Positions 11,116 to 19,389 of a DNA stretch of 64,000 bases are shown in pieces (the stretch's first letter is position 1; every line of letters starts with the position of its first letter). Source of the stretch: Actinomyces respiraculi (GTDB lineage: Bacteria; Actinomycetota; Actinomycetes; Actinomycetales; Actinomycetaceae); contig NZ_CP063989.1 of the NCBI RefSeq assembly GCF_014595995.2, forward strand, positions 2,790,001 to 2,854,000. Reading direction: 5' to 3'. The position numbers and the translations under genes are program-made. The notes under the pieces are model-generated. The model was not told where the DNA came from. It searched no databases and saw only the letters and a program-made list of their open reading frames with translations.

Positions 11116-11248
11116 GTCGATCTCGTTGGTTAAGCGTTGACCTCGCAGGCCGCGCGTTGACCTCGTAGGTTGCGCGTTGACCTCGTTCCTTGACCGAACG
11201 AGATCAACACCCAGGCAACGAGATCAACACCGGGGGAACGAGATCAAC
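11116..11248. repeat. Periodic inverted block array A (4 forward + 3 reverse 12-mers, 20-bp period)
   Basis: 12-bp blocks of consensus GTTGAYCTCGTT start at 11116, 11136, 11156 and 11176; the reverse complement AACGAGATCAAC starts at 11197, 11217 and 11237. Spacers are 8 bp and differ in sequence. The array lies between the recR stop (11266) and the start of the NAD(P)-binding gene (10986). It can fold into a segmented hairpin around 11192. Possible terminator or protein-binding array; function unknown. Confidence 0.9.
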
Positions 11249-11265
11249 CTCCAGCGCCGGGGCCC

Positions 11266-11871
11266 TCAGGCGTCGACGCGGCGGCGGCCCTCGAAGGCGC
11301 GTCCGAGCGTGACCTCGTCGGCGTACTCCAGGTCGCTGCCGACCGGCAGACCGGAGGCGAGGCGGGAGACGGGCACGTCCATGGTGCGCAACATGCGGGT
11401 GAGGTAGGCGGCGGTGGCCTCCCCGACGACGTCGGGGTCCGTGGCCAGGATGACCTCGCCGACCTCCCCACCCAGGCGGGCGAAGAGCTCACGCACGCGC
11501 AGGTCGTCGGGGCCGACGCCGTTGATGGGGTCGATGGCCCCACCAAGGACGTGGTACAGACCCCGGTACTCGCGGGTGCGTTCGATGGCGACGACGTCCT
11601 TGGGCTCCTCGACCACGCAGATGACGCTCTGGTCGCGGCGCGGGTCGGCGCAGATAGTGCACTGCTCGGCCTCGGCGATATTGCCGCAGGTAGTGCAGAA
11701 GCGCACGCGGGCCTTGACGGCGCGCAGGGCGTCGATGAGGCGCTCGACGCTGGCGGTATCGGAAGACAGGATGTGGAAAGCCATCCGCTGGGCGGACTTG
11801 GGGCCGATGCCGGGCAGTTCCCCGAGCTCGTCGATAAGGTCCTGGACAGCGCCTTCGTAGACGGCGGGCAT
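11266..11871 (-). CDS. recR: Recombination protein RecR
   Basis: 201 residues, the standard length. Works with RecF and RecO to load RecA at gaps. An N-terminal helix-hairpin-helix ([18 protein letters not shown]), a four-cysteine zinc finger (C59, C62, C71, C74) and a Toprim domain beginning [10 protein letters not shown] near 83 are seen. It starts 3 bp after the dnaX stop, so the two are co-transcribed and probably coupled, as in most bacteria. Confidence 0.98.
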   Translation of the reverse strand: MPAVYEGAVQDLIDELGELPGIGPKSAQRMAFHILSSDTASVERLIDALRAVKARVRFCTTCGNIAEAEQCTICADPRRDQSVICVVEEPKDVVAIERTREYRGLYHVLGGAIDPINGVGPDDLRVRELFARLGGEVGEVILATDPDVVGEATAAYLTRMLRTMDVPVSRLASGLPVGSDLEYADEVTLGRAFEGRRRVDA

Positions 11872-11874
11872 GGG

Positions 11875-14679
11875 TCAGGATCCTACCGGTCCGTGGTCGG
11901 TGATGACGACCTCCTCCAGGACGGTGGCGCCGAGCAGGCGCTTGACGACCTCGAGGCCGACGACGCCGGCCTCCTCGGCGTCCTCGTCGTCGTCGCTGAT
12001 GACGTCGTCCTCGAGCCTCACAACCGGCCGCACCTGGACGGCACCGGGCGGTGGCGCCTCACCCCGGGCGGCGGCGCGGGCAGCGGCCATGGCGGCGGGT
12101 GAGGCGCCGGGGTGCTCAGGACCGGGGGTGGCAGAACCGGGGTGCTCAGGACCGGGGGTGGCAGGACCGGGGACCCGGCTAGCGGTGGTGTCTGAGCCGC
12201 CGTGGGCAGGGCCGGTGCCGGCCGGGTTGTAGGCCGACGGCTCGTCGGGCCCAGCGGCGGCGGGACTGTGGCTGCGGTCCGCAAGGACCGTGCCGGTGGC
12301 CGAGGGCGAGGAGGGAGTGACGGGCGCCGGGGCCGACTGGTGCTGAGGAGCGGACGACGAGGCCCTGCCGGGGATCTCCGGCAGGGCGTGGAGGCGATGG
12401 ACGGTGGCCAGGGGTGGATCGTCCACCTCGGCGGGCGCCTCGACCCTGGATGGTGGCCGCGAAGGGACGGCCACGGGCGACACCTCGGCAGACGCACCCG
12501 TGTCCTGGGCCGGCTCGTCGGGGATCGGTGAGGGGTGTGGCCTGCGGGCCTGGCCGATGGGTGCGACCTCGCCCCAGCCGACAGGCTCAGGTGCCGCCTC
12601 CGGGGCGGGTGCCCGCCCCGGGGAGGTGCGGGAAGCATCGGGGGCCGCCGTCGGGGTGGGTGCAGGCAATGGGATCGGCCCGGCTGTCGAGGACGGCGCG
12701 ACCTCTTCAAGGTCGGGAGGTACGAACTCGGGGATCGGCCCGGTTGTCGAAGACGGCGCGGAGGCGGTCGGCCCTGCCGCCGCCGAATCCGGTGCGACGG
12801 CCCGCGACGCTGGTCCTGCGGGCCCAACATGGGTGGGCTCACCCCAGCCAGAGGCGCCGACTCCTTCACGACCTCCGTCAGCGGCGGGGGCACCCGGGCC
12901 TCCTGCGGGCCCAGTCCCGCCTGACCCGCTGGGGCCTCCCGGGCCTCCGAGAAGGACGGCCTCGACCTGGACCTGGAGACCAAGCGCCTGATGGAGCGCC
13001 TGAGCGACAACAGGGGCATGCCCGTGGCTAAAGGCGTTGACGAGCCCTGGCGACCTGAACAGGACGTGGAAGACGCCCGCCTCGATGTCACCGGGCTGCG
13101 CGTGCGGCTCAACGAGCGCCCAGGTGGCGCGCCGCTCGCGCTTGATGGCCTCAAGAACCTCGCCCCACCGGGTGCGGATCATCTCCCCGTCGGCGCCGGC
13201 AGTGCCGGAGGCCTGCTGTGCCGTCCCCGGCTGGATGTCCTTCTCAGCATCGGCTGTGGGCTGCGGCGCTGCGGCGGACGGAGCCACGGGGGCGGAGGAC
13301 GTGTCTGCCGGGCGGGACAGGGGCGCCTCGGGCGCGGCCGGGCCTGAGGACGATGCCGACGGCGTCGCCGCCACGGGGTGGCCAAGGCCCGTCGAGTCCG
13401 TCGCCACATCCTCATCTCCGCCGGAGGCCCGACGCGCGATGGCGGCGGCCAGGGCACGCGGGTCCTGCCCCGCTGGCGCGGCCTGCTGCTGAGCCATACC
13501 GGCCGGCTGCCGCGCCGTCCCGGGCTGCGACACCGCCGGAGCGCCGGCGGTCCTCTGAGGGACGGGCCCAACCTGTGAGTGCTGGGGCACCAGCAGGCGC
13601 GCCATGAGCAGCTCAAGCTGCAGGCGCGGGGAGGTGGCACCCACCATGTTGCTCAGGGCCTGGGCGGTAAGGTCCGCGTAGCGCGAGAGCGTGGCGGAAC
13701 CGATGGTGCGGGCCTGGACCTCCATGCGCTCGAGCTCGTCCGCGGGCAGGGAGCCGAGAGCGGGCCCGGCCTCCGCCCCCGCGAGCGCGATGACCAGCAG
13801 GTCCCGCAACCGCTGGAGCAGGTCCTCAACGAAGCGCCGAGGGTCGTGCCCGGAGGCGATGACACGATCCACCACTCTAAAGACCCCCGCGCCGGAAGCG
13901 GCGGCGATGGAGTCCACGCACTGGTCGAGCATCGTCGTGTCCGTGTAGCCGAGCAGGGCGACGGCCCGCTGGTAGTCGACCTCGCCGTCGACGGCGCCGC
14001 CAATGAGCTGGTCCATGACGGACAGCGTGTCCCGCACGCTCCCACCACCGGCCCGGGTGACAAGGGGGAACACCCCCGGCCCCACCGCGACGCCCTCCGA
14101 GTGGCAGAGCTGGCCGAGGTACGTCTCCAGGGTCTCGGGTGGGACAAGGCGGAAGGGGTAGTGGTGGGTACGTGAGCGGATCGTGCCGATGACCTTCTCC
14201 GGCTCGGTGGTGGCGAAGATGAACTTCACGTGCGCCGGGGGCTCCTCGACGAGCTTGAGCAGGGCGTTGAAGCCCTGTGGCGTGACCATGTGGGCCTCAT
14301 CGAGGATGAAGATCTTGAAGCGGTCACGGGCGGGGGCGAAGACGGCGCGCTCGCGCAGGTCGCGGGCATCGTCCACTCCGTTGTGGCTGGCGGCGTCGAT
14401 CTCGACGACGTCGAGGCTGCCGGGGCCGCCGGTGGCCAGGTCCCGGCAGGAGGGGCACACCCCGCAGGGGGTGTCCGTGGGGAACTGCTCGCAGTTGAGA
14501 CAGCGGGCGAGGATGCGGGCGCTCGTCGTCTTGCCGCAGCCGCGCGGGCCGGAGAAGAGGTAGGCGTGGGTGACGCGGTCACCGCACAGTGCCGCCATGA
14601 GGGGGGCGGTCACGTGCTCCTGCCCGATGACGTCCTGAAAGGTGTCCGGGCGGTAGCGGCGGTACAGAGCGGTGGTCAC
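11875..14679 (-). CDS. dnaX: DNA polymerase III subunit gamma/tau with very long Pro/Ala-rich tail
   Basis: 934 residues. Clamp-loader ATPase: Walker A GPRGCGKT (44-51), zinc-site cysteines C63, C72, C75, C78, and ILDEAHM Walker B near 125. Conserved domains I-III end near 370. The remaining about 560 residues are Pro/Ala/Ser/Gly-rich with one short recognisable block (RTRWGEVLEAIKRERRATW, about 500), resembling the tau domain that contacts the polymerase. The tail includes a duplicated 10-residue unit (ATPGPEHPG type, from a 30-bp repeat at 12107-12166). The start is a GTG exactly 6 nt after TAGAGT, suggesting a leaderless transcript. No slippery heptamer for gamma production is evident. Confidence 0.96.
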   Translation of the reverse strand: MTTALYRRYRPDTFQDVIGQEHVTAPLMAALCGDRVTHAYLFSGPRGCGKTTSARILARCLNCEQFPTDTPCGVCPSCRDLATGGPGSLDVVEIDAASHNGVDDARDLRERAVFAPARDRFKIFILDEAHMVTPQGFNALLKLVEEPPAHVKFIFATTEPEKVIGTIRSRTHHYPFRLVPPETLETYLGQLCHSEGVAVGPGVFPLVTRAGGGSVRDTLSVMDQLIGGAVDGEVDYQRAVALLGYTDTTMLDQCVDSIAAASGAGVFRVVDRVIASGHDPRRFVEDLLQRLRDLLVIALAGAEAGPALGSLPADELERMEVQARTIGSATLSRYADLTAQALSNMVGATSPRLQLELLMARLLVPQHSQVGPVPQRTAGAPAVSQPGTARQPAGMAQQQAAPAGQDPRALAAAIARRASGGDEDVATDSTGLGHPVAATPSASSSGPAAPEAPLSRPADTSSAPVAPSAAAPQPTADAEKDIQPGTAQQASGTAGADGEMIRTRWGEVLEAIKRERRATWALVEPHAQPGDIEAGVFHVLFRSPGLVNAFSHGHAPVVAQALHQALGLQVQVEAVLLGGPGGPSGSGGTGPAGGPGAPAADGGREGVGASGWGEPTHVGPAGPASRAVAPDSAAAGPTASAPSSTTGPIPEFVPPDLEEVAPSSTAGPIPLPAPTPTAAPDASRTSPGRAPAPEAAPEPVGWGEVAPIGQARRPHPSPIPDEPAQDTGASAEVSPVAVPSRPPSRVEAPAEVDDPPLATVHRLHALPEIPGRASSSAPQHQSAPAPVTPSSPSATGTVLADRSHSPAAAGPDEPSAYNPAGTGPAHGGSDTTASRVPGPATPGPEHPGSATPGPEHPGASPAAMAAARAAARGEAPPPGAVQVRPVVRLEDDVISDDDEDAEEAGVVGLEVVKRLLGATVLEEVVITDHGPVGS
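12107..12166. repeat. 30-bp tandem duplication within dnaX
   Basis: Two adjacent 30-bp copies beginning CCGGGGTGCTCAGGACC encode repeated Pro-Glu-His-Pro-Gly units in the disordered DnaX tail; nearly identical, implying recent duplication. Confidence 0.85.
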
Positions 14680-14796
14680 AGTCCGACTCTAAACGCGAGC
14701 ACCGACACGATGCGACGAACGAACCGATTCCGCGTCGGAACCCGATCCAGTCCCGCATCAGAACCGACGGCGCCGCCCCAGCACCCCGGTCACGTG

Positions 14797-14888
14797 AGGA
14801 CCCCCCGTGCACCCGCCAGAGCCCGCTTACCCTTGCTACCTTCCGGTCCTGGGGGGATTCACTGGATGACGCCGCACGAGGGGCCGCA
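14797..14888 (-). ncRNA. ffs: Signal recognition particle RNA (small bacterial 4.5S type)
   Basis: On the minus strand the conserved SRP domain IV core is present: CAGGACCGGAAGGTAGCA followed by AGGGTAAGC. The terminal stem is formed by CCCCTCGTGC at the 5' end pairing with GCACGGGGGG at the 3' end. The ends are approximate. Its position between tRNA-Ser and dnaX is a common actinobacterial arrangement. The RNA binds Ffh and targets membrane proteins to the translocon. Confidence 0.93.
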
Positions 14889-15006
14889 AGCGAGTGTACC
14901 CGACGTCGCGCCCGCCCCGGCGCCCGGTCCAGCGGGTCAACCGGTCCGTGACCGATGCCACCGGCCCCGGTTTCCCACCGGCTGGCACCACGAGGCGCGG
15001 GTCGCA

Positions 15007-15012
15007 TATAGT
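15007..15012 (+). promoter_or_regulatory. -10 element of the tRNA-Ser(GGA) promoter
   Basis: TATAGT lies 44 bp before the tRNA; a weak -35 candidate TGGCAC lies 18 bp upstream. Confidence 0.5.
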
Positions 15013-15055
15013 CCATTCCCGTTGCACGGGATCCTTCGCGGTCACGTCAGCGCCT

Positions 15056-15143
15056 GGAGGATTCGCCTAGTGGCCTATGGCGCACGCTTGGAAAGCGTGT
15101 TGGGTGCAAGCCCTCGGGGGTTCGAATCCCCCATCCTCCGCCA
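15056..15143 (+). tRNA. tRNA-Ser (anticodon GGA)
   Basis: 88-nt class II tRNA with the long variable arm typical of serine. The acceptor stem GGAGGAT pairs with ATCCTCC, the anticodon loop reads TTGGAAA, the T loop contains GGTTCGAATCC, and the 3' CCA is encoded. Decodes UCC and UCU. Confidence 0.98.
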
Positions 15144-15541
15144 CCACCTTCCCCCGGAATCGCAACGATTCGCGAGACGGTCCGGACCTGATGTCAACAC
15201 ACAGGTCAACAACGCACCTCAGATGAGAGGTCAGTCACACCAACCTCGCCCCGGTAGGACCTGACACGCAGGGCAGGCCCCCTCCCATCCCGTGCGGGGT
15301 GGGAGGGGGCCTGTCTCGTAGCCGGGGGGGCGGGCGGTCAGGTGCGGGCGGCGTGGATCTCTGCGCGCAGCCGCTCGTGCTCGACGTCGGAGTACGCATC
15401 GAGGCGGGTGAGCCGACGACGCGGAGGTGGACTCCGCCGTCGACCTCGCCCTGCACGCCCACCCCTGATCGTGGCGCACCGCACAGCAGACGGGTACTGC
15501 GACCCATAGCGCGTCTGGCCATCCCTTGAGATTCTTGGACC
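15144..15541. other. Intergenic stretch without a convincing gene
   Basis: Holds a strong terminator hairpin (15271-15314). Beyond it, 15338-15480 has minus-strand coding-like texture (ending DAYSDVEHERLRAEIHAA) without a credible start or full-length frame, so it may be a decayed gene fragment. Confidence 0.5.
15271..15314. terminator. Strong hairpin terminator after tRNA-Ser(GGA)
   Basis: CAGGCCCCCTCCCA pairs with TGGGAGGGGGCCTG around a short loop; 14-bp perfect GC-rich stem. Confidence 0.85.
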
Positions 15542-16057
15542 ATGCGCACTATGACCCGTATCTTCGCTGTTCCCTTCGCCCTCCTTCTCGCTGCCGGCCT
15601 CGGCGCCTGTGGCGACCGGGTTCCTGTCACTTCCTCGGACGACACCACCACGACCGCCACCTCTAACGAGCAGAACCGCGAGGTGGAGTCGGAGACCGAC
15701 TCCGTCATGAAGCTCCAGGTCGGCGACTGCTTCAACTACGACGACTCCGAGAGCACCGTCTCCAAGGTCGACTTCATCTCCTGCGACGACCCGCACCAGT
15801 TCGAGGTCTACAACAACTCCGACATCACCGCCGCCTCCCTCCCCGTCGGTGACGCCCTGGACGAGGAGATCTACAACGCCTGCTACGACGCCTTCAAGAT
15901 GTACGTCGGCATCTCCTACGACGAGTCCTCCTACGCGGTCCAGTCCCTCCAGCCGACCCAAGCCTCCTGGTCGCGCGGTGACCGCACCATCAACTGCCTG
16001 ATCGCCAGCGCGGACGGCTCGGACCTGGTCGGTTCCGCCCGCGACACCAAGAAGTGA
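15542..16057 (+). CDS. Septum-formation-related-type lipoprotein
   Basis: 171 residues. A type II signal peptide ends in LLLAAGLGAC (lipidated Cys about residue 23). A Ser/Thr-rich linker follows, then a domain with VGDCFNYDD, ISCDDPHQFEVY and a later pair of cysteines, the pattern of the actinobacterial septum formation family (PF13845-like), whose cysteines probably form disulfides outside the membrane. Precise function is unknown. ATG is 6 nt after GATTCT, compatible with leaderless expression. The gene is closed by a 23-bp hairpin. Confidence 0.8.
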   Translation: MRTMTRIFAVPFALLLAAGLGACGDRVPVTSSDDTTTTATSNEQNREVESETDSVMKLQVGDCFNYDDSESTVSKVDFISCDDPHQFEVYNNSDITAASLPVGDALDEEIYNACYDAFKMYVGISYDESSYAVQSLQPTQASWSRGDRTINCLIASADGSDLVGSARDTKK

Positions 16058-16085
16058 CCGCGTCAGCAACCCACGACTGATACCG

Positions 16086-16135
16086 CGAACGCCGTCGGCC
16101 CACCCCCTCGACAGGGGGTGGGCCGACGGCGTTCG
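16086..16135 (+). terminator. 23-bp perfect hairpin terminator
   Basis: CGAACGCCGTCGGCCCACC and its exact complement close a 4-nt loop, 28 bp after the lipoprotein stop. Confidence 0.85.
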
Positions 16136-16225
16136 TGCGCCCGAGGCACTATCTGCCCGGGCGGCGGGTGGGCGGTGCGCCACCCTGATGACGACACACG
16201 GGTCCTGTCGCACGCCACCTGCCGT

Positions 16226-16231
16226 TACGAT
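16226..16231 (+). promoter_or_regulatory. -10 hexamer TACGAT of a leaderless gene
   Basis: Ends 6 nt before the GTG at 16238. Confidence 0.6.
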
Positions 16232-16237
16232 GGGCGG

Positions 16238-16576
16238 GTGATCTTCAAGGCCGTTGGCGACCGTGCGCCATACCCCGACCACGGGGTGACGCAGCAGCGC
16301 GTATGGTCAACGATCGCTCCCCGGCAGGTCCGCCTGGACCTCCTGACGACGACCCGGGCCACCCTCGACCTGCGCAACCTCCTCGACGACGACTCCACCT
16401 TCTTCGGGGACCTGTTCGCGCACGTCGTGTCCTGGAACGGCGAGCTGTACCTCGAGACCGGCCTGCACCGGGCCCTGCGTGCGGCGCTCCAGGGCCGCAC
16501 GCTCATCCATGCCCGCGTGCTCACGCTCGACCCTGCCGGCCGCCCGCAGATCGCTCCGCCACCTCCCGGCGCCTGA
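16238..16576 (+). CDS. Conserved small actinobacterial protein next to a LytR_C protein
   Basis: 112 residues with a GTG start placed 6 nt after the -10-like TACGAT; no Shine-Dalgarno is present. The sequence contains VRLDLLTTTRATLDLRNLLDDDSTFFGDLF and ends in a proline-rich tail. Homologues occur widely in actinobacteria upstream of LytR C-terminal-domain proteins and are sometimes annotated as VapB-family antitoxins, but no toxin gene is adjacent, so I leave the function open. It probably forms a functional pair with the next gene, 42 bp downstream, although each has its own -10 hexamer. Confidence 0.75.
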   Translation: MIFKAVGDRAPYPDHGVTQQRVWSTIAPRQVRLDLLTTTRATLDLRNLLDDDSTFFGDLFAHVVSWNGELYLETGLHRALRAALQGRTLIHARVLTLDPAGRPQIAPPPPGA

Positions 16577-16606
16577 GCTCTCCTATCCGCCCGGCGGCAA
16601 GTCCAT

Positions 16607-16612
16607 TACTGT
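16607..16612 (+). promoter_or_regulatory. -10 hexamer TACTGT of a leaderless gene
   Basis: Ends 6 nt before the GTG at 16619. Confidence 0.6.
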
Positions 16613-16618
16613 GAGCGG

Positions 16619-17248
16619 GTGAGCCCCGCGAGCCCCCTGTCCGAGTACCGTCGTCGCCTGCAGCACAGGCAGACCACCATCATCGGCGGCCTTATCGTCA
16701 CCATGGTCCTCACGACGGCGGCGTGCCTGGCGATCTGGACCGGGATGGTCCCGGCCCCTTTCGAGCCCGGCTTCTCCTCGCCCTCCGAGGAGATCTCTCC
16801 CCTGGTCCGGGTGTGCCCGCCCGCCGATGCCGTCACGACGACGGTCGGGGCGCTGACGACGAACGTCTTCAACGGTACCGATACGCCGGGCCTGGCCAAG
16901 GGCGTCGCGGACACCCTGGCGGAGGCCGGCATAGGGGTCACTGCGGTGGAGGACTGGCACATGGGCTCCTACAGCGGCAACGTCCTGCTCACCACCTCCG
17001 AGGCCGGCCTGGCCAACGCCTACACCCTCGCGCGGGCCTTCACCGGAGACGTGTCCATCACGCTGGATAAGACTCAGGACCCGGCCGACACCACCGTCAA
17101 CGTCATCCTGGGCAACGCATACCAGCAGGGAGTCCTGTCCGCTGCGGAGATCGCCCAGCTCCAGGCGGACCAGCCCATCACCGCGCCCGACGGGTGCGTG
17201 GCCCCCGACGAGGCCTCGGCAGGAGCCGGAAGCACGCCATCGACGTAA
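16619..17248 (+). CDS. Membrane-anchored LytR C-terminal-domain protein
   Basis: 209 residues: short cytoplasmic N-terminus, one transmembrane helix (about 20-42), then an extracytoplasmic LytR_C domain (about 75-175) marked by VFNGTDTPGLAKGVADTL and VNVILGNAYQ. LytR_C domains accompany LytR-CpsA-Psr cell-wall ligases, but no catalytic LCP domain is present here. The start is a GTG 6 nt after TACTGT. It is followed by a hairpin at 17289-17333 and is convergent with the permease gene. Confidence 0.85.
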   Translation: MSPASPLSEYRRRLQHRQTTIIGGLIVTMVLTTAACLAIWTGMVPAPFEPGFSSPSEEISPLVRVCPPADAVTTTVGALTTNVFNGTDTPGLAKGVADTLAEAGIGVTAVEDWHMGSYSGNVLLTTSEAGLANAYTLARAFTGDVSITLDKTQDPADTTVNVILGNAYQQGVLSAAEIAQLQADQPITAPDGCVAPDEASAGAGSTPST

Positions 17249-17288
17249 GGGCCTCGAGCACAAGGTCTCGCCCGCGCGGAGCACGCAT

Positions 17289-17333
17289 AGCAGGCGGACG
17301 GCCCGCACCCAAGCTGGGTGCGGGCCGCCTGCT
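17289..17333. terminator. Hairpin terminator between convergent genes
   Basis: AGCAGGCGG plus GGCCCGCACCCA pair with TGGGTGCGGGCC plus GCCTGCT, loop AGC, one small bulge. Confidence 0.75.
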
Positions 17334-17384
17334 GTGTGCGGGAGAGCGCGTGCCGGCTCGCTAGGACCTGAGTGGCGCTGAGCC

Positions 17385-18779
17385 TCAGTGCTGCTGACGT
17401 GCGCGACTGGCGTACGCCGGCCCCTCCAGGTCCGCCCCGGCCGGGGCAGAGGCCGGGGAGGCCTGCTCCAAGTTGGTGCCGCGCGCCTTCGAGATCCAGC
17501 GCATGACGTGGTAGACGACGATGGCCGCCATCGAGCCCAGGGCGATACCGGTGAAGGTCATGTCGCCCCAGTGCCAGGTGTAGTCGGCGATGGCCACGAC
17601 CATGGCGACAGCCGCCGTGTTGAGGTTGACGGGATCGGCGAAGTCGACACGGTTCTGCACCCAGATGCGCACGCCGAGCATGCCGATCATGCCGTAGAGG
17701 ATCGTAGCGGCACCGCCGAGGACCCCCGGGGGGATCGTTGCGATGATCTCGCCGAACTTCGGCAGCATGGACAGGCCCAGGGCTGTCAGGGCCGCGACGA
17801 CGTAGGCGGCAGTGGAGTACACGCGCGTAGCCGCCATGACGCCGATGTTTTCGGCATAGGTGGTGGTGCCGGAGCCGCCGCCGGCGCCGGCCAGCGCCGT
17901 CGAGACGCCGTCGGCGAAGAGGGCGCGGCCAGTCACGCCGTCGAGGTTCTCCCCGGTCATAGCGGCCACGGACTTCACGTGGCCGATGTTCTCGGCCACG
18001 AGCACGAGGACCACGGGGACGAACAGGCCCAGGAGGCTGAGGTCGAAGGAGGGGGCCCGGAAGACGGGCACGCCCACCCAGTCCGCGCCGGCGATGGCGT
18101 CGAAGTTGACCTCGCCGCGCACGCAGGCGGTGGCGTAGCCGATGAGAACGCCGATGAGGATGCTCAGGCGGCCGATGATGCCCTTGAACAGGACGGTGAT
18201 GAGCAGGATCGACACGATGGTGACCAGTGCCGTCACGGGCGCCGTCTTGACGTTGTTCCAGGCGCTCGGGGCGAGGTTGAAACCGATGAGGGAGACGATG
18301 GCACCGGTGACGATCGGCGGCATGAGCCGGTCGATCCAGGCGGTGCCGGCGAAGTGGACGATGACGCCGATGAGGGCCAGGGACACACCCGCAGCGATGA
18401 TGCCGCCCTGCGCCAGGGAGGCCTTGGCCTGGTCGATGGGACCGCCGCCGTCGGCCACGTAGCCGGTGACGGCGCCGATGGGGGCGATGAGGGCGAAGGA
18501 CGAGCCCAGGTAGGAGGGCAGGCGCCCGCTCGTGACAGCGAGGAACAGCAGAGTGCCGAAGCCGGTGAAGAACAGGGTCGTCGAGGGATCGAAGCCGGTG
18601 AGCAGCGGCACGAGGAAGGTCGCCCCGAACATGGCGACGACGTGCTGCACGCCGATGCCGATGGTGCGGGGCCAGGTGAGGCGCTCCTGGGGAGCGACGA
18701 CCTCACCGGGGGCGATCGAGCGGCCGTCGCCGTGGAGGGTCCAGCCGCGCAGGCCGCGGCTACTGGTGGAGGAGGGCAC
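17385..18779 (-). CDS. uraA: NCS2-family uracil (uracil/xanthine-type) permease
   Basis: 464 residues with about 14 hydrophobic segments. The nucleobase signature GGGSGTTTYAENIGV near 290 matches the UraA branch (GGPxNTTYGENIGV) more closely than xanthine/urate carriers, and LVAENIGHVKSV precedes it. UraA is a uracil:proton symporter that works with uracil phosphoribosyltransferase, which is encoded at 30173. GTG start with AGGAG 5 nt upstream. Substrate is inferred from motif; other pyrimidines or purines cannot be excluded. Confidence 0.88.
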   Translation of the reverse strand: MPSSTSSRGLRGWTLHGDGRSIAPGEVVAPQERLTWPRTIGIGVQHVVAMFGATFLVPLLTGFDPSTTLFFTGFGTLLFLAVTSGRLPSYLGSSFALIAPIGAVTGYVADGGGPIDQAKASLAQGGIIAAGVSLALIGVIVHFAGTAWIDRLMPPIVTGAIVSLIGFNLAPSAWNNVKTAPVTALVTIVSILLITVLFKGIIGRLSILIGVLIGYATACVRGEVNFDAIAGADWVGVPVFRAPSFDLSLLGLFVPVVLVLVAENIGHVKSVAAMTGENLDGVTGRALFADGVSTALAGAGGGSGTTTYAENIGVMAATRVYSTAAYVVAALTALGLSMLPKFGEIIATIPPGVLGGAATILYGMIGMLGVRIWVQNRVDFADPVNLNTAAVAMVVAIADYTWHWGDMTFTGIALGSMAAIVVYHVMRWISKARGTNLEQASPASAPAGADLEGPAYASRARQQH

Positions 18780-18948
18780 GTGGGCTCCTGTCGCGTGGGA
18801 ACGGAGACCGGCACCGTGAACGAGTCAGCATGGCACCGGAATGACAGGGCCCGGCAGAGCCCTGCCGGAACTCCAGTCTACGAGACCCCACCCCGTGTGT
18901 CGGGATGGGATCCTCCTGGCGCAGGATGCCGTCCACCACATACGCCGC

Positions 18949-18954
18949 CATCAT
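18949..18954 (+). promoter_or_regulatory. -10 hexamer CATCAT of a leaderless gene
   Basis: Ends 6 nt before the GTG at 18961; the same CATCAT-6-start arrangement occurs before sdaA. Confidence 0.5.
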
Positions 18955-18960
18955 GGGACC

Positions 18961-19338
18961 GTGACCTCCCAGCCGACCCCGCCCTCACGCCCGACGACGC
19001 CCTCCTGGGAGGACCAGGAGCCCTGGACCGCGCAGCGTCCGCCCTTCCCCGGCACCGAGCACCTGAACGCGGCGGAGGTCTTCTCCGGGCCCGGTTACCA
19101 GGCGCCGCGCTCGACCACGGACCCGGTCGCCGTCGTCGCCCTCGTGCTGGGGGTCTTCTCCGTGGTGCCGGGCGTGGGCCTGCTGGCGGCGGCCACGGGA
19201 ACCTGGGCACTGCGCCGCCAACGCGGCCGGTGGGCGAGCGCCCTGGGCATGGCCTGGTTCGCCGTCGTCGTCGGCTGCACGACCTCGGTGGTGTGGCTGT
19301 GGGCGTGGTGGCTCTACAACGCGCTCGAGAGCCGATGA
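18961..19338 (+). CDS. DUF4190-like small membrane protein
   Basis: 125 residues: a proline-rich cytoplasmic N-terminus (1-55), then two transmembrane helices (about 60-82 and 95-120) with VALVLGVFSVVPGVGLLAA, resembling DUF4190 membrane proteins of unknown function. The start is a GTG without Shine-Dalgarno, 6 nt after CATCAT. It is divergent from the permease gene and 51 bp ahead of the amidotransferase-like gene. Confidence 0.75.
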   Translation: MTSQPTPPSRPTTPSWEDQEPWTAQRPPFPGTEHLNAAEVFSGPGYQAPRSTTDPVAVVALVLGVFSVVPGVGLLAAATGTWALRRQRGRWASALGMAWFAVVVGCTTSVVWLWAWWLYNALESR

Positions 19339-19376
19339 GCACCTGCCCTCTGCCCTCGTTCAAGCCGAGTCGTCGT

Positions 19377-19382
19377 TAGACT
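19377..19382 (+). promoter_or_regulatory. -10 hexamer TAGACT of a leaderless gene
   Basis: Ends 7 nt before the GTG at 19390. Confidence 0.6.
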
Positions 19383-19389
19383 GCCAGAC

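Noticed and set aside
11116..11248. CRISPR array
   Set aside because: Blocks are only 12 bp with 8-bp spacers and invert in the middle; CRISPRs have longer, same-direction repeats and 30+ bp spacers, and no cas genes are present.
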